Part shown: in pieces, positions 27,321-36,747 of the stretch | Layout of the letters: each line of letters starts with the position of its first letter | Numbering within the stretch: the stretch's first letter is position 1 | From: Agathobacter sp. | GTDB taxonomy: Bacteria > Bacillota > Clostridia > Lachnospirales > Lachnospiraceae | Assembly: GCA_022772675.1 (NCBI GenBank) | Contig: JALEZW010000060.1 | Location: 1-64,000 of the forward strand | DNA length: 64,000 bases | Direction of reading: 5' to 3' | Notes under the pieces: model-generated | Database searches by the model: none | The model's input: only the letters and a program-made list of their open reading frames with translations | What the model was told of the DNA's origin: nothing | Made by a program: the position numbers and the translations under genes

Positions 27321-29495
27321 ATGGATATATTGCTGGCAGGTGGCACCAGCCACTTTTTAAAGCTTTTGGTGGACAAACTGAATAAAGAGGGGCACCGTGT
27401 CTTTCAGCTGACAGAGGAACCGAAAACGGAGAAGAAGCTGCCTAAGGTATTTGAGACTTACCATTTTCCGTATGATGATACCTGTATCAGTGATGTCATT
27501 GGGAGTATCCAGCCGGATGTTACCGTTTTTCTGGGAGCTTTTGATACGAATTTCAAGTGGGATAAAGCCCAGAGCCGTCCGGCTGTTTATACAGCAGGCG
27601 TGTTTAATATCCTGATGGCACAGAATGCATTGGGAAAAGGCCGGTTTATTTATCTTTCCTCGGAAGAGGTGTTTCAGGGGGAATATGCAGGAGAAATAAA
27701 CTGCGACGATTCCTGTGCGGTCTATACAGATAAAGGTCAGGCAGTATCTGCCGGGGAGGAAATCTGTAAAACCTATCGTCAGATGGGAAAGGATGTAGTG
27801 GTTTTGCGGCTGGATCATCTGTATGGGATTCCTAAAAATGTGGCTGAGGCGAAAAATCTGGTTGCCCGGATGATTATAGAAGCCCTGGAAACCGGCGAAA
27901 TCCAGGTGGATGACAACCAGCGGATGCAGCTTTTGTACTATGCGGATGCTGTGGAATTTGTCTATCAGGTGATTAAGGCGAAGAGGACAAATTTTGGATT
28001 GTATCAGATTTCCACCGGAAAAACGGTAATGCAGCGTGAGATTGCAGAGCTGATTGCCCATGTGCTGGGCAGTATTACCCTTGTTAAGGCACCAAAGGAG
28101 CAGAGATTAGAGCCTGTTCTATCCAATGAGCGTTTTGCGGGGGAATTTGGAATCCGCATCATGCATGACATAGACCGACATATGGAGGAACTGGCCGGTA
28201 AAATCAGCAAAAACGCAGAAGAGTATGTCCGGGTGGATAACAGGAAACAGACTTTTATGCAGAGAATGGGGACCCGGACGCGGGAATTGATTACGGCAAT
28301 GGTTCCTTTTATAGAAAATCTGGGTGGGTTTGTTTTATTTTTTTTGCTGAATAAGTTAACCTCCGCTTCTCCCTATTTTCAAAACGTGGATTTTTATCTG
28401 CTCTATGTCATGATCTTCGCTCTGATGTTTGGACAGCAGCAGGCAATCTTTTCCTGTGTGCTTGCAGTTGCCGGATATTATACGGAACAGCTGGGGTTAA
28501 GGGATGGATTTTCTGTGATCATTGATTTTCACACTTATATCTGGATTGCACAGCTTCTCATTTTGGGACTTTTAGCAGGTTTCCTAAGAGACCAGCTGAA
28601 TGTACTTGAGGAGGAGCAGAAACATGAAGTCAACTATCTGTCCAAACAGATTGACGATATCTCGGATATCAATGTGAGCAATGTCCGGGTAAAGGAAATC
28701 TTATCCAGTCAGATTGTAAATCAGAATGACAGTTTTGGAAAACTGTATGAGATTACCTCCAGTCTGGATAAACTGGAACCCAATGAGGTGCTTTTCTATG
28801 CTGCCGAGGTGCTGGCAAGACTTATGGGAAGCAGGGATGTGGCAGTCTATTCCGTGGCAAACCGATCTTACGCCAGACTTTTTTCCGCAACATCTCTCAA
28901 AGCCAGATGTCTGGGAAACTCCATAAACTACGCCGCTATGGGAGAACTCTATGACAGACTTTTAGAGAAAAAAGTGTACATCAATAAAAATATGAATGAA
29001 AACTATCCCCTCATGGCGGATGCCATTTATTCTGAGGATGAAATGCAGCTGATTCTGATGGTATGGGGCATTCCCTGGGAGAGAATGACCCTTGGACAGG
29101 CAAACATGCTGACGGTTATCGGGTATCTGATCCAGAACGCAGTGCTTCGGGCAAACCGCTATATGTCAGCCCTTGAGTCCCAGCGGTATATTGGTGGAAC
29201 AAATATTTTAGAGACGGAGGCCTTCCGATCTCTTGTTACGGCCTATTTACGTGCCCGACAGAAAGGACTTACGGAATGTGCCCTGATTGAGGTGGATCTG
29301 GGGAAGGTGAGCCTGGAAGAGGCGGGGCAGAAGCTTTCAGCCAAAATGCGACAGAGTGATTTCCTTGGGGAATTGAAAAAGGGAACACTGTATGCCCTCC
29401 TTGCCAATACAAATTCAAAAGATGCGGCGATGGTACAGATTCGATTTGAGGAAATGGGATTTGCGTGCCGGATTCAGGAGGAAATCAGCCTATGA
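27321..29495 (+). CDS. Epimerase-like/PelD fusion, c-di-GMP receptor of a Pel-type system
   Basis: A 724-aa fusion. Residues ~1-300 have an NAD-dependent epimerase (extended SDR) fold. The glycine motif is altered (AGGTSHF) and the Tyr/Lys pair expected before AGEE is missing (KGQAVSAGEE). Residues ~330-425 hold four membrane segments. A short coiled coil, a GAF-like domain (~470-610) and a degenerate GGDEF domain (~625-724) follow, the PelD layout. RQSD at residues 677-680 matches the RxxD I-site that binds c-di-GMP. Start 27321 was chosen because the longer frame begins inside the preceding hairpin. Its stop overlaps the next gene (ATGA). Confidence 0.85.
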   Translation: MDILLAGGTSHFLKLLVDKLNKEGHRVFQLTEEPKTEKKLPKVFETYHFPYDDTCISDVIGSIQPDVTVFLGAFDTNFKWDKAQSRPAVYTAGVFNILMAQNALGKGRFIYLSSEEVFQGEYAGEINCDDSCAVYTDKGQAVSAGEEICKTYRQMGKDVVVLRLDHLYGIPKNVAEAKNLVARMIIEALETGEIQVDDNQRMQLLYYADAVEFVYQVIKAKRTNFGLYQISTGKTVMQREIAELIAHVLGSITLVKAPKEQRLEPVLSNERFAGEFGIRIMHDIDRHMEELAGKISKNAEEYVRVDNRKQTFMQRMGTRTRELITAMVPFIENLGGFVLFFLLNKLTSASPYFQNVDFYLLYVMIFALMFGQQQAIFSCVLAVAGYYTEQLGLRDGFSVIIDFHTYIWIAQLLILGLLAGFLRDQLNVLEEEQKHEVNYLSKQIDDISDINVSNVRVKEILSSQIVNQNDSFGKLYEITSSLDKLEPNEVLFYAAEVLARLMGSRDVAVYSVANRSYARLFSATSLKARCLGNSINYAAMGELYDRLLEKKVYINKNMNENYPLMADAIYSEDEMQLILMVWGIPWERMTLGQANMLTVIGYLIQNAVLRANRYMSALESQRYIGGTNILETEAFRSLVTAYLRARQKGLTECALIEVDLGKVSLEEAGQKLSAKMRQSDFLGELKKGTLYALLANTNSKDAAMVQIRFEEMGFACRIQEEISL

Positions 29496-30409
29496 CAATG
29501 GATGCGAGGATTTTCTATGTTATATTGACCATCAATACCATTGCCGCTATCAGCTATGAGGTATGGAATGAGACCCACTGGAGAGAAAATCCGGGAGCCA
29601 GGACGGGAGGCAGAATCCGAACAGTTGTGATGCTTCTTACACCGATTGTGGGTCCTGTTTTTTTTCTGATGGGAACGCTGGTACAATTGATTCTGTTCCG
29701 GCAGGAGGTGGATCTGGAGGACGTTATTTTCAGCAAAGAACGGGTGCAGACCAGGCAAATGGCGGATGCAGATGCAGAGGGAAACATTGTTCCTATTGAG
29801 GAGGCTCTGGCGGTATCCGATAAAGACAGTATGCGGACCCTGCTCATGAATATAATAAAGGGCGATGTACAGGACTCCCTGGCATCCATTGCGCTGGCAT
29901 TAAACAGTGAGGACAGCGAGACTTCCCACTATGCGGCAACTGTGCTTAGGGATGCACTGAATGATTTCAGGGCTCACGTTCAGGAATTGTATAATAAGAT
30001 GCAGCAGGAAGGACTTGATGCGTCACCCTATGCAGTGGAGCTGATTACCTATATGAACCGGGTGCTGGTGCAGGATGTGTTTCATGAGGCAGAGCAGAGG
30101 TCTTTTGTGGATATGATGGAAGAGGCATGTACTTTGCTTTACGAAAAGTTCTGGCGGGAACTTCGCGCCGAGCATATACAGTGGCTGTGTTCCCTGCTTT
30201 TGTCCCTTGGGGAATATGACCGTATGAAAGTATGGTGTGACAGAAGCCGGGAGTTCTTCCCGGATGAGCTGTCCACTTATACCAATTATCTGAAATTGTA
30301 TTTTACTACCGGTCAGAAAAAAGAATTTTTTACGGAGCTGGACCGGCTCAAAGCGTCCAGGGTCGTTATTGACAGAGAAACACTGGATTTGATTCGGACT
30401 TTCACATAG
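29492..30409 (+). CDS. PelE-like membrane protein with TPR-like region
   Basis: A 305-aa protein with two membrane segments (~3-22 and ~37-60) and a long helical C-terminus resembling PelE's TPR scaffold. In known Pel systems PelE binds PelD in the inner-membrane synthase complex. ATG 29492 has AGGAGG 10 bp upstream and overlaps the PelD stop. The assignment rests on topology and position between PelD and the PelA-like gene, since PelE sequences are poorly conserved. Confidence 0.72.
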   Translation: MTMDARIFYVILTINTIAAISYEVWNETHWRENPGARTGGRIRTVVMLLTPIVGPVFFLMGTLVQLILFRQEVDLEDVIFSKERVQTRQMADADAEGNIVPIEEALAVSDKDSMRTLLMNIIKGDVQDSLASIALALNSEDSETSHYAATVLRDALNDFRAHVQELYNKMQQEGLDASPYAVELITYMNRVLVQDVFHEAEQRSFVDMMEEACTLLYEKFWRELRAEHIQWLCSLLLSLGEYDRMKVWCDRSREFFPDELSTYTNYLKLYFTTGQKKEFFTELDRLKASRVVIDRETLDLIRTFT

Positions 30410-30432
30410 ACAGATCCACGGAAAGGAAATTT

Positions 30433-32286
30433 ATGGTATCCCGTAGAAATTACATTGCGATTGTCATGATGCTTCTTATTCTGTTTGTTATGTTTCAGTT
30501 TTCAGGTGTCATGAAAAAACAGTTAAATGAATATGGGGAAAACAGCTATGCAGAGAATGCGGACACGAATTTTACCAGGGAGGACGCATTCTGCCCGGAG
30601 GCAGGAACTTCTGCGGATATTGTCTATGTGGGAAATAAGGAGGGCAGCATAGGAAAAGTGGTGACAGAATTCTGCACCTACAGTAAGAAGACCCTTCGGT
30701 GCCGGCAGTCCATGGCGGCCTGCAGGATACAGGATGACAGTACAGCAACGGTGATCATTGACGGCAGAAATATAGTGAAATCCCAGGCAGAAGTAAAAGT
30801 ACTGAACCGGCTGGTCAAAGAGGGTGCAGACGTGATCTTTGCCAGTATGCCGGATTATGAGGTGGTTACCTCTAATGGAATTTTAAACGATATGATGGGG
30901 ATTTACCAGAATTTTGCACCGGAGGTAAAGCTGGATGGGATGCATCTGTTTTCCGGTTTTCTGATGGGAGGAGAGGCTGTCTATCAGGTCAGGGACAGGG
31001 AAGATAAAAAACGGCAGGATCTGGATATAGAAATCCCCTGGTATGTAACCGGAAGTGGAACAGAGACCTATATGGTTGGAACAATTCCGGAGAAAACCTA
31101 CCGGAATGCTCTGAAAATGGGAATTGCCCAGAAATTCACTTCCGTTGGAACCGATGAGACATCTACGAAAAATACTTTGATGCCTGCCGTTATATGGAGG
31201 AACAGCTGGAATGACAGGCAGATATTCTGCATCAATGCCGATTTTATGCTTGACAGCTCCGGAATTGGTATTTTGTCTGCTATTATGGCAGAAATGTCAG
31301 ATTACAGCCTGTATCCGGTTGTAAATGCACAGAATTTTGTCATTGCCAATTTTCCTGCCTTTGCTTCGGAAAATTCCGAAGGACTGAAGGAAAACTACAG
31401 TCAGCCGGCAGAGGATATTTACCAGGATATTATCTGGCCGTCACTCAGTTCACTTGCGGAAAAAACAGGGGATTTGCTGACTTGCATGCTGACCCCGCAG
31501 TTTTCTTATTCAGATGCGCTGGAGCCCAATCCGGATACGGCGGCTTATTATCTGAAACTGCTTAAGGAGGAAGAGGCAGAAGCAGGGCTTTCTGCAACCT
31601 CTGTTGAGGGACTTCCGGTTTCAGAAAAGATGGCAGCAGACGATATGTTTTGGGAGAAAACAGCCCCCGGATATCAGTTTCGTTCTCTGTATATTGACGG
31701 GAGAGAGGAACTGGAGGAAGCGGGAAAGGCGGGGAAAACCCGTGGTGTCCGCACGGTGGTACTGGAAGAGGAGGCAGAGGATGATCCCATTGTGGGATAC
31801 GGCGAGGATGGGATGCTGTTGCAGTACAGTACCAGTGATGGAATTCATCATACCTTTCAGGATGACTTTAAACTTCGCTGTCAGGAGACGGCTTTAGGAT
31901 ATTCCAATATTGTTTTGAATCTGTATCATGTGACCTATCCCGGAAATAAATCCGACCTCTGGCAGAATCTGGGAAAAGTGGTTGCTGCAAATGCTGTAAC
32001 TTACTGGGAACCTTTTGACAGTTTTGCCAGCACAACCCTTAGCACCAGTGACCAGAGAATCCGTCGTTTTCTTGCACTGGATTATGAAGAAAAACGGAAT
32101 GGAGACAGTATTTCCCTTACTACTTATCATTTTGAGGAACAGGCATATTTTGTTTTAAAGCTTCATGATGAGAAAATAAAATCCCTGCAGGGGGGCAGCT
32201 ATAAAAAACTGGGAGACGGATTTTACCTGATAACAGTAAAGCAGCCGGAGGCTTTGATCCGGGTGGAAAGTACCGGAAGGTGGTGA
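30433..32286 (+). CDS. DUF2194-type protein, PelA-like position
   Basis: A 617-aa protein with an N-terminal membrane anchor (~8-27) and the rest outside the membrane. It resembles DUF2194 proteins that take the PelA deacetylase position in Gram-positive Pel clusters. The N-terminal half (~60-300) looks like a Rossmann-type domain (TATVIIDGRN). I do not see the classical TFDDG or HxxxH deacetylase motifs, so catalytic activity is uncertain. It is 23 bp after the PelE-like gene and 4 bp before pelF, in the same operon. Confidence 0.65.
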   Translation: MVSRRNYIAIVMMLLILFVMFQFSGVMKKQLNEYGENSYAENADTNFTREDAFCPEAGTSADIVYVGNKEGSIGKVVTEFCTYSKKTLRCRQSMAACRIQDDSTATVIIDGRNIVKSQAEVKVLNRLVKEGADVIFASMPDYEVVTSNGILNDMMGIYQNFAPEVKLDGMHLFSGFLMGGEAVYQVRDREDKKRQDLDIEIPWYVTGSGTETYMVGTIPEKTYRNALKMGIAQKFTSVGTDETSTKNTLMPAVIWRNSWNDRQIFCINADFMLDSSGIGILSAIMAEMSDYSLYPVVNAQNFVIANFPAFASENSEGLKENYSQPAEDIYQDIIWPSLSSLAEKTGDLLTCMLTPQFSYSDALEPNPDTAAYYLKLLKEEEAEAGLSATSVEGLPVSEKMAADDMFWEKTAPGYQFRSLYIDGREELEEAGKAGKTRGVRTVVLEEEAEDDPIVGYGEDGMLLQYSTSDGIHHTFQDDFKLRCQETALGYSNIVLNLYHVTYPGNKSDLWQNLGKVVAANAVTYWEPFDSFASTTLSTSDQRIRRFLALDYEEKRNGDSISLTTYHFEEQAYFVLKLHDEKIKSLQGGSYKKLGDGFYLITVKQPEALIRVESTGRW

Positions 32287-32290
32287 GAGA

Positions 32291-33709
32291 ATGGTAATCT
32301 GTATTGTGGCAGAGGGCTGCTATCCCTATGTAGTGGGAGGGGTATCCAGCTGGATCAACAGCATGATAAGGAACTTTCCGGATTATAAATTCATCATTTT
32401 ATCTATTATTGCCAACCGTTCCATGCGGGGGAAATTCGTGTACGAGCTGCCGGAGAACGTGGTAGAGGTCAGGGAACTGTATCTGCAGGATTATGACTGG
32501 AAAGAGAAAAAGAGTCATAGGAAGTTTAAGCTGGATGAAAAAGAATACCATGCGTTAAAAAGCCTTCTTATCAACCAGCAGGTGGATTGGGATACGTTGT
32601 TTACTCTTTTCGGGGAAAAAGATTTTTTACTGAATGACCTTTTGATGGGACCGGATTTTTTCAGGGCGGTCAGGGAATGTTACCGGCTTTATTATCCGGA
32701 GGCGGTATTTTCCGATTTTTTGTGGACTATGCGCTCTGTTTATCTTCCCCTGTTTCTTACCATGCGTATGGAGCTGCCCCGGGCAGACCTGTACCACTGT
32801 GTGGCAACCGGGTACGCCGGAGTGATTGGCTGCATGGCGAAAAAAAAGTTCGGCTGTGGGCTTTTGATTTCGGAGCATGGGATTTATACCAGGGAGAGGG
32901 AAGAAGAGCTAATCCGTGCCAAGTGGGTGGAAGGAATTTACAAAAATATCTGGATTGACCAGTTTCGTAAAATGTCGCAGCTGGCCTATGATGAGGCGGA
33001 TCTTGTGACCAGTCTGTATGCCCATGCCAGGGAGCTGCAGATCGAATTGGGATGTCCGGAAGAAAAAACAAGGATTACGCCAAACGGCATTAATACCAGC
33101 CGGTTTGAGAACCTGAAACCTCCGGATGTGATGAGTCCGGATAAGGTGAATGTCGGTGCAGTTCTGAGAGTGACACCTATTAAGGATGTGAAGACGCTGA
33201 TACGTGCCTTTGCCTTTGCAAAGAAATCCGTGCCGAATCTGGTGCTCTGGATTATGGGACCGACGGATGAAGATGAGGAATATGCAAAGGAATGCTTTGA
33301 TATGGTTGAAACCATGGGAGTTCCGGATGTACAATTTACAGGAAGGGTAAATGTGACAGATTATATGGGGGGAATTGATATGTCAATCCTAACCAGTATC
33401 AGTGAGGGACAGCCCCTTACGATTTTAGAGGGGTATGCAGCGCATATTCCGGCCATTGCAACCGATGTAGGAAACTGCAGAGGACTCATATATGGCGAGT
33501 CGGATGATTTTGGTGAGGCAGGGATATTAACCCATATCATGAATGTGGAGGAGATCGCAGATGCCATTGTAGATCTGGCAACCCATCCTAATAAGCGCCG
33601 TGAGATGGGGGAAAACGGATACCGGCGGGTGATGGCTAAATACAAGATTGAGGATATGCAGAAAACCTACGGAGATATTTACTGGGATTTTGAGGATATT
33701 GACTGGTAA
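32291..33709 (+). CDS. pelF: PelF-type glycosyltransferase (GT4)
   Basis: A 472-aa cytosolic glycosyltransferase matching PelF from its start (EGCYPYVVGGVSSWINSMI). The GT4 donor-site region has TPIKDVKTLIRAFA, the TGRVNVTDYM segment and the catalytic SEGQPLTILEGYA (~365). PelF polymerises UDP-GlcNAc/GalNAc in known Pel systems. It follows the DUF2194 gene by 4 bp and precedes pelG by 32 bp. Confidence 0.92.
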   Translation: MVICIVAEGCYPYVVGGVSSWINSMIRNFPDYKFIILSIIANRSMRGKFVYELPENVVEVRELYLQDYDWKEKKSHRKFKLDEKEYHALKSLLINQQVDWDTLFTLFGEKDFLLNDLLMGPDFFRAVRECYRLYYPEAVFSDFLWTMRSVYLPLFLTMRMELPRADLYHCVATGYAGVIGCMAKKKFGCGLLISEHGIYTREREEELIRAKWVEGIYKNIWIDQFRKMSQLAYDEADLVTSLYAHARELQIELGCPEEKTRITPNGINTSRFENLKPPDVMSPDKVNVGAVLRVTPIKDVKTLIRAFAFAKKSVPNLVLWIMGPTDEDEEYAKECFDMVETMGVPDVQFTGRVNVTDYMGGIDMSILTSISEGQPLTILEGYAAHIPAIATDVGNCRGLIYGESDDFGEAGILTHIMNVEEIADAIVDLATHPNKRREMGENGYRRVMAKYKIEDMQKTYGDIYWDFEDIDW

Positions 33710-33741
33710 CAGTACGGGGAAAGGAAACAGGGAAAACTGAT

Positions 33742-35199
33742 ATGGCAGGAATTGGAATCAGACTGCAAAAGTTTTATGAAAAAAAATCTATTCTGGCACA
33801 TCTGGCCGGTTTTGGATACAGCATGGTGGTTACCATTGCACCAATGTTTTTAATTATCGGTAATGTCATGTTAATGAGCGCAGTTTTGGGATATGATACA
33901 GCCAGCTATACAAGACGGGGGCTGTTTTCCAGTACGCTGCTGTATATCTTTATTTTTTCCCTTCTTACGTCATCTCCCTTTAACGGGGTGCTGTCCCGGT
34001 ATCTGGCTGATGTGATCTATGATGAACATTACGATGACATACTTCCCTGCTTTGATGTAGGAATTCTGTTAAATGTGCTGCTTAGCTGTGGAGTGGGAAT
34101 CCCATTTTGCATCTGGGAGTGTGTAAGGGGACATGTCAATCCTTTGTTTGTCTTTACCGGGTTTTGCGGTTTTATATCACTGGTATTTGTATTCTATGCC
34201 ATGCTTTACCTGTCGGTCTGCAAAGATTACCAGAAAATCACACTCTATTTCTTTATCGGAATGGCCGCTGCCTTTGGCCTTTCACTGTTTTTTGTGAAGG
34301 TGTGCCACAGAGAGACAGTCTACAGCATGCTGCTGTCCCTTACATGCGGGTTTTTTATAATAGCAGTTTTGGAACTGGCTACAGTGAAGCAGTATTTTAA
34401 GAAAAACAGTAATCATTACCGGAATGTGCTTTCCTATTTTCGAAAATACTGGATGCTTGTGGTGATTAATATTTTATACATACTGGGGCTGTATATTCAT
34501 AATTTTGTGTTCTGGGGCTCGGATATGCAGATGAAGGTGGCAAACAGCTTTGTTTTTGCTCCCGCCTATGATCTTGCCACATGCCTTGCCATGTTCACCA
34601 CTATTTCAGCCACGATTATTTTTATCTCCCATGTGGAGATGTATTTTCATAAGCGGTATAAGGCATATTCAGAGGCGGTGATCGGTGGCAGATGGGAGGA
34701 CATTGAGAATACCAAAACCCGGATGTTCCGTCAGCTGGCATCGGAACTTCTGAACCTGGTACGGGTGCAGTTTATTATTTCCATTGGAATTTATCTGTTC
34801 TGTATTATAGTACTGCCCCATATGGGGGTGTCCGGCAGATCCCTGCAGATATATCCATGTCTGGCAGTGGGATATTTTGTTCTTTTCCTGTTTTATTCGG
34901 AGATTGTTTTTTTATACTATTTCAATGATCTGACGGGTGCGCTCCTTGCATCGTCATCTTTTTGTGTCATAACCTTTGTGATCAGCCGAATGGCACTGGG
35001 ATGGGACTATATGTGGTATGGACTTGGGGTGCTGGCAGGGAGTTTTGTGGGGTTTACCATTGCTTATTTCAGAATCCGCTGGGCGGAAAAGCATATGGAT
35101 GAGCACATTTTCTGTACAGGATTGCTTTTCCCCATCAAAAAGGGGAAAAAGCCGGACTGTGTTGTCTATAAAAAGAATTCGAAAGAGAAAGGAGAGTAA
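33742..35199 (+). CDS. pelG: PelG-type polysaccharide transporter
   Basis: A 485-aa integral membrane protein with about 12 membrane segments. The start MAGIGIRLQKFYEKKS and the early region LTSSPFNGVLSRYLADVIY are the PelG signatures. In known systems PelG exports Pel polymer across the inner membrane together with PelD, PelE and PelF. It is 2 bp upstream of the next small gene, so the operon continues. Confidence 0.9.
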   Translation: MAGIGIRLQKFYEKKSILAHLAGFGYSMVVTIAPMFLIIGNVMLMSAVLGYDTASYTRRGLFSSTLLYIFIFSLLTSSPFNGVLSRYLADVIYDEHYDDILPCFDVGILLNVLLSCGVGIPFCIWECVRGHVNPLFVFTGFCGFISLVFVFYAMLYLSVCKDYQKITLYFFIGMAAAFGLSLFFVKVCHRETVYSMLLSLTCGFFIIAVLELATVKQYFKKNSNHYRNVLSYFRKYWMLVVINILYILGLYIHNFVFWGSDMQMKVANSFVFAPAYDLATCLAMFTTISATIIFISHVEMYFHKRYKAYSEAVIGGRWEDIENTKTRMFRQLASELLNLVRVQFIISIGIYLFCIIVLPHMGVSGRSLQIYPCLAVGYFVLFLFYSEIVFLYYFNDLTGALLASSSFCVITFVISRMALGWDYMWYGLGVLAGSFVGFTIAYFRIRWAEKHMDEHIFCTGLLFPIKKGKKPDCVVYKKNSKEKGE

Positions 35200-35201
35200 C
35201 A

Positions 35202-35576
35202 ATGCTCATTTTTGTACGAATCGGACTTGTTCTGGAAGGAATTATATTTTTAATTATGGATTTAAGAAATTATGTGAGACAGAGGCTGACAGAGACCACA
35301 GCAATCCTGTGGGCTTTGGTCTCTGTGATTCTCATCATTACAGGGGCAGTACCCTTTCCGGAGAAGTATACCTATGATACTATGCTGTGGCTTTTAATGG
35401 GAGTGTGTCTTCTGCTGTTATTCCTTCTGTTTGAGGTCAGCAGGATGATTTCCACGCTGTCCATGAAAAATCAGGAGCTGGCCATGCAGGTTTCTCTTTT
35501 GAATCAGGAAAATGAAAAGATTTTACGGAGACTGGGGATGTTGATGGATGAAGAAGAGGATACTGTTTGTCGTTAA
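35202..35576 (+). CDS. DUF2304-like small membrane protein
   Basis: A 124-aa protein with three membrane segments (~2-20, 33-50, 62-80) and a C-terminal coiled coil rich in Leu/Gln/Asn. Size, topology and position directly before glycosyltransferase genes fit DUF2304 proteins, which accompany GT2/GT4 enzymes. AAAGGAG precedes the ATG, and the last 29 bp overlap the next gene in another frame. Function is unknown; it may anchor a transferase at the membrane. Confidence 0.65.
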   Translation: MLIFVRIGLVLEGIIFLIMDLRNYVRQRLTETTAILWALVSVILIITGAVPFPEKYTYDTMLWLLMGVCLLLLFLLFEVSRMISTLSMKNQELAMQVSLLNQENEKILRRLGMLMDEEEDTVCR

Positions 35577-36747
35577 TACCTTTAGCAGGGCAGGGGCTGA
35601 GACGGCATTGCTTTCACTTCTTAAGGTATTTGCAGAAAATAATCAATACGAGATTTCACTTTTTGTCCTGATGGGACAGGGAGAGCTGGCTTTAAGTATG
35701 CCCGAAAATGTCAGGCTGGTAAACAGCCATTATAGCACGAAATCGGTATTGGAAAAGAGCGGAAAGCCGGTAATGATAAAGACAGTATTGTGTGCACTTC
35801 TGGCACATGGGAATCTGTTTCGGCTGTCCGGATATCTTCTGGAAAACTGGAATGCAATGAGAAAAAAGAAAAAGGTTCGGGGGGATAAGCTGCTGTGGCG
35901 TGTTCTGTCAGAGGGAGCAGAGCGGTTTAACGAAGAATATGATCTGGCGGTTGCTTTTCTGGAGGGAGGATCTGCCTATTATGTTGCAGACCATGTCCGG
36001 GCAAAAAAGAAGGCAGCCTTTATCCATATCGACTATGAGAAGGCGGGATACAGCCGGAATCTGGACAGGGACTGCTATCTGGGGTTTGATGCTGTGTTTC
36101 CCATTGGAGAGAATGTAAAAAATAAGTTTTTAGGGGTATATCCGGAGTGCAGGAATCGGACTTTTCTGTTCCCGAATGTGGTAAATCAGGAAGAAATCCG
36201 TAAAAAAGCAAAGGAACCGGGGGGATTTGCCGATAATTATAATGGAATACGAATACTTACAGTGGGGAGACTTTCGCCCCAGAAATCCTACCCTGTTGCG
36301 ATAGAAACGATGTATCTTTTGAAACAGGAGAGAGCGGATGTGCGCTGGTATGTTCTTGGGGAGGGACCGGAACGAAAAAAGTTAGAACATTTGATAGCAG
36401 ACTATGGTCTGGAAAAGGATTTTTGTCTTTGTGGTTCCGTGGATAATCCGTATCCCTATTACGCCCAGACAGATCTTTATGTACATGCCACAGGCTTTGA
36501 GGGAAAGAGCATCGCGATACAGGAGGCTCAGACCCTTGGCTGTGCAGTGATTGTATCTGAGAGCAGTGCGGAACAGGTACAAGATGGTGAGGATGGCATA
36601 GTTTGCGAATTAAATCCACAAGTATTAAAAAATACAATTTTAAATTTAATAAATGAACCCCGGAAGCGGGCCGCTTTTGGGAGGAAGGCAGCTTTACGGA
36701 AGACTAACTGTGAGGAGCAGGTGCGTTTACTTGAGGAATTGCTATGA
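35548..36747 (+). CDS. Glycosyltransferase family 4
   Basis: A 399-aa GT-B transferase. The N-terminal acceptor domain has NTFSRAGAETALLSLL. The C-terminal donor domain has LTVGRLSPQKSYPVAIE, YVLGEGPERKKLE, and the conserved EX7E region GFEGKSIAIQEAQTLGC. It starts inside the preceding gene and its stop overlaps the next start, so these genes are tightly coupled. Sugar specificity is unknown. Confidence 0.88.
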   Translation: MKKRILFVVNTFSRAGAETALLSLLKVFAENNQYEISLFVLMGQGELALSMPENVRLVNSHYSTKSVLEKSGKPVMIKTVLCALLAHGNLFRLSGYLLENWNAMRKKKKVRGDKLLWRVLSEGAERFNEEYDLAVAFLEGGSAYYVADHVRAKKKAAFIHIDYEKAGYSRNLDRDCYLGFDAVFPIGENVKNKFLGVYPECRNRTFLFPNVVNQEEIRKKAKEPGGFADNYNGIRILTVGRLSPQKSYPVAIETMYLLKQERADVRWYVLGEGPERKKLEHLIADYGLEKDFCLCGSVDNPYPYYAQTDLYVHATGFEGKSIAIQEAQTLGCAVIVSESSAEQVQDGEDGIVCELNPQVLKNTILNLINEPRKRAAFGRKAALRKTNCEEQVRLLEELL

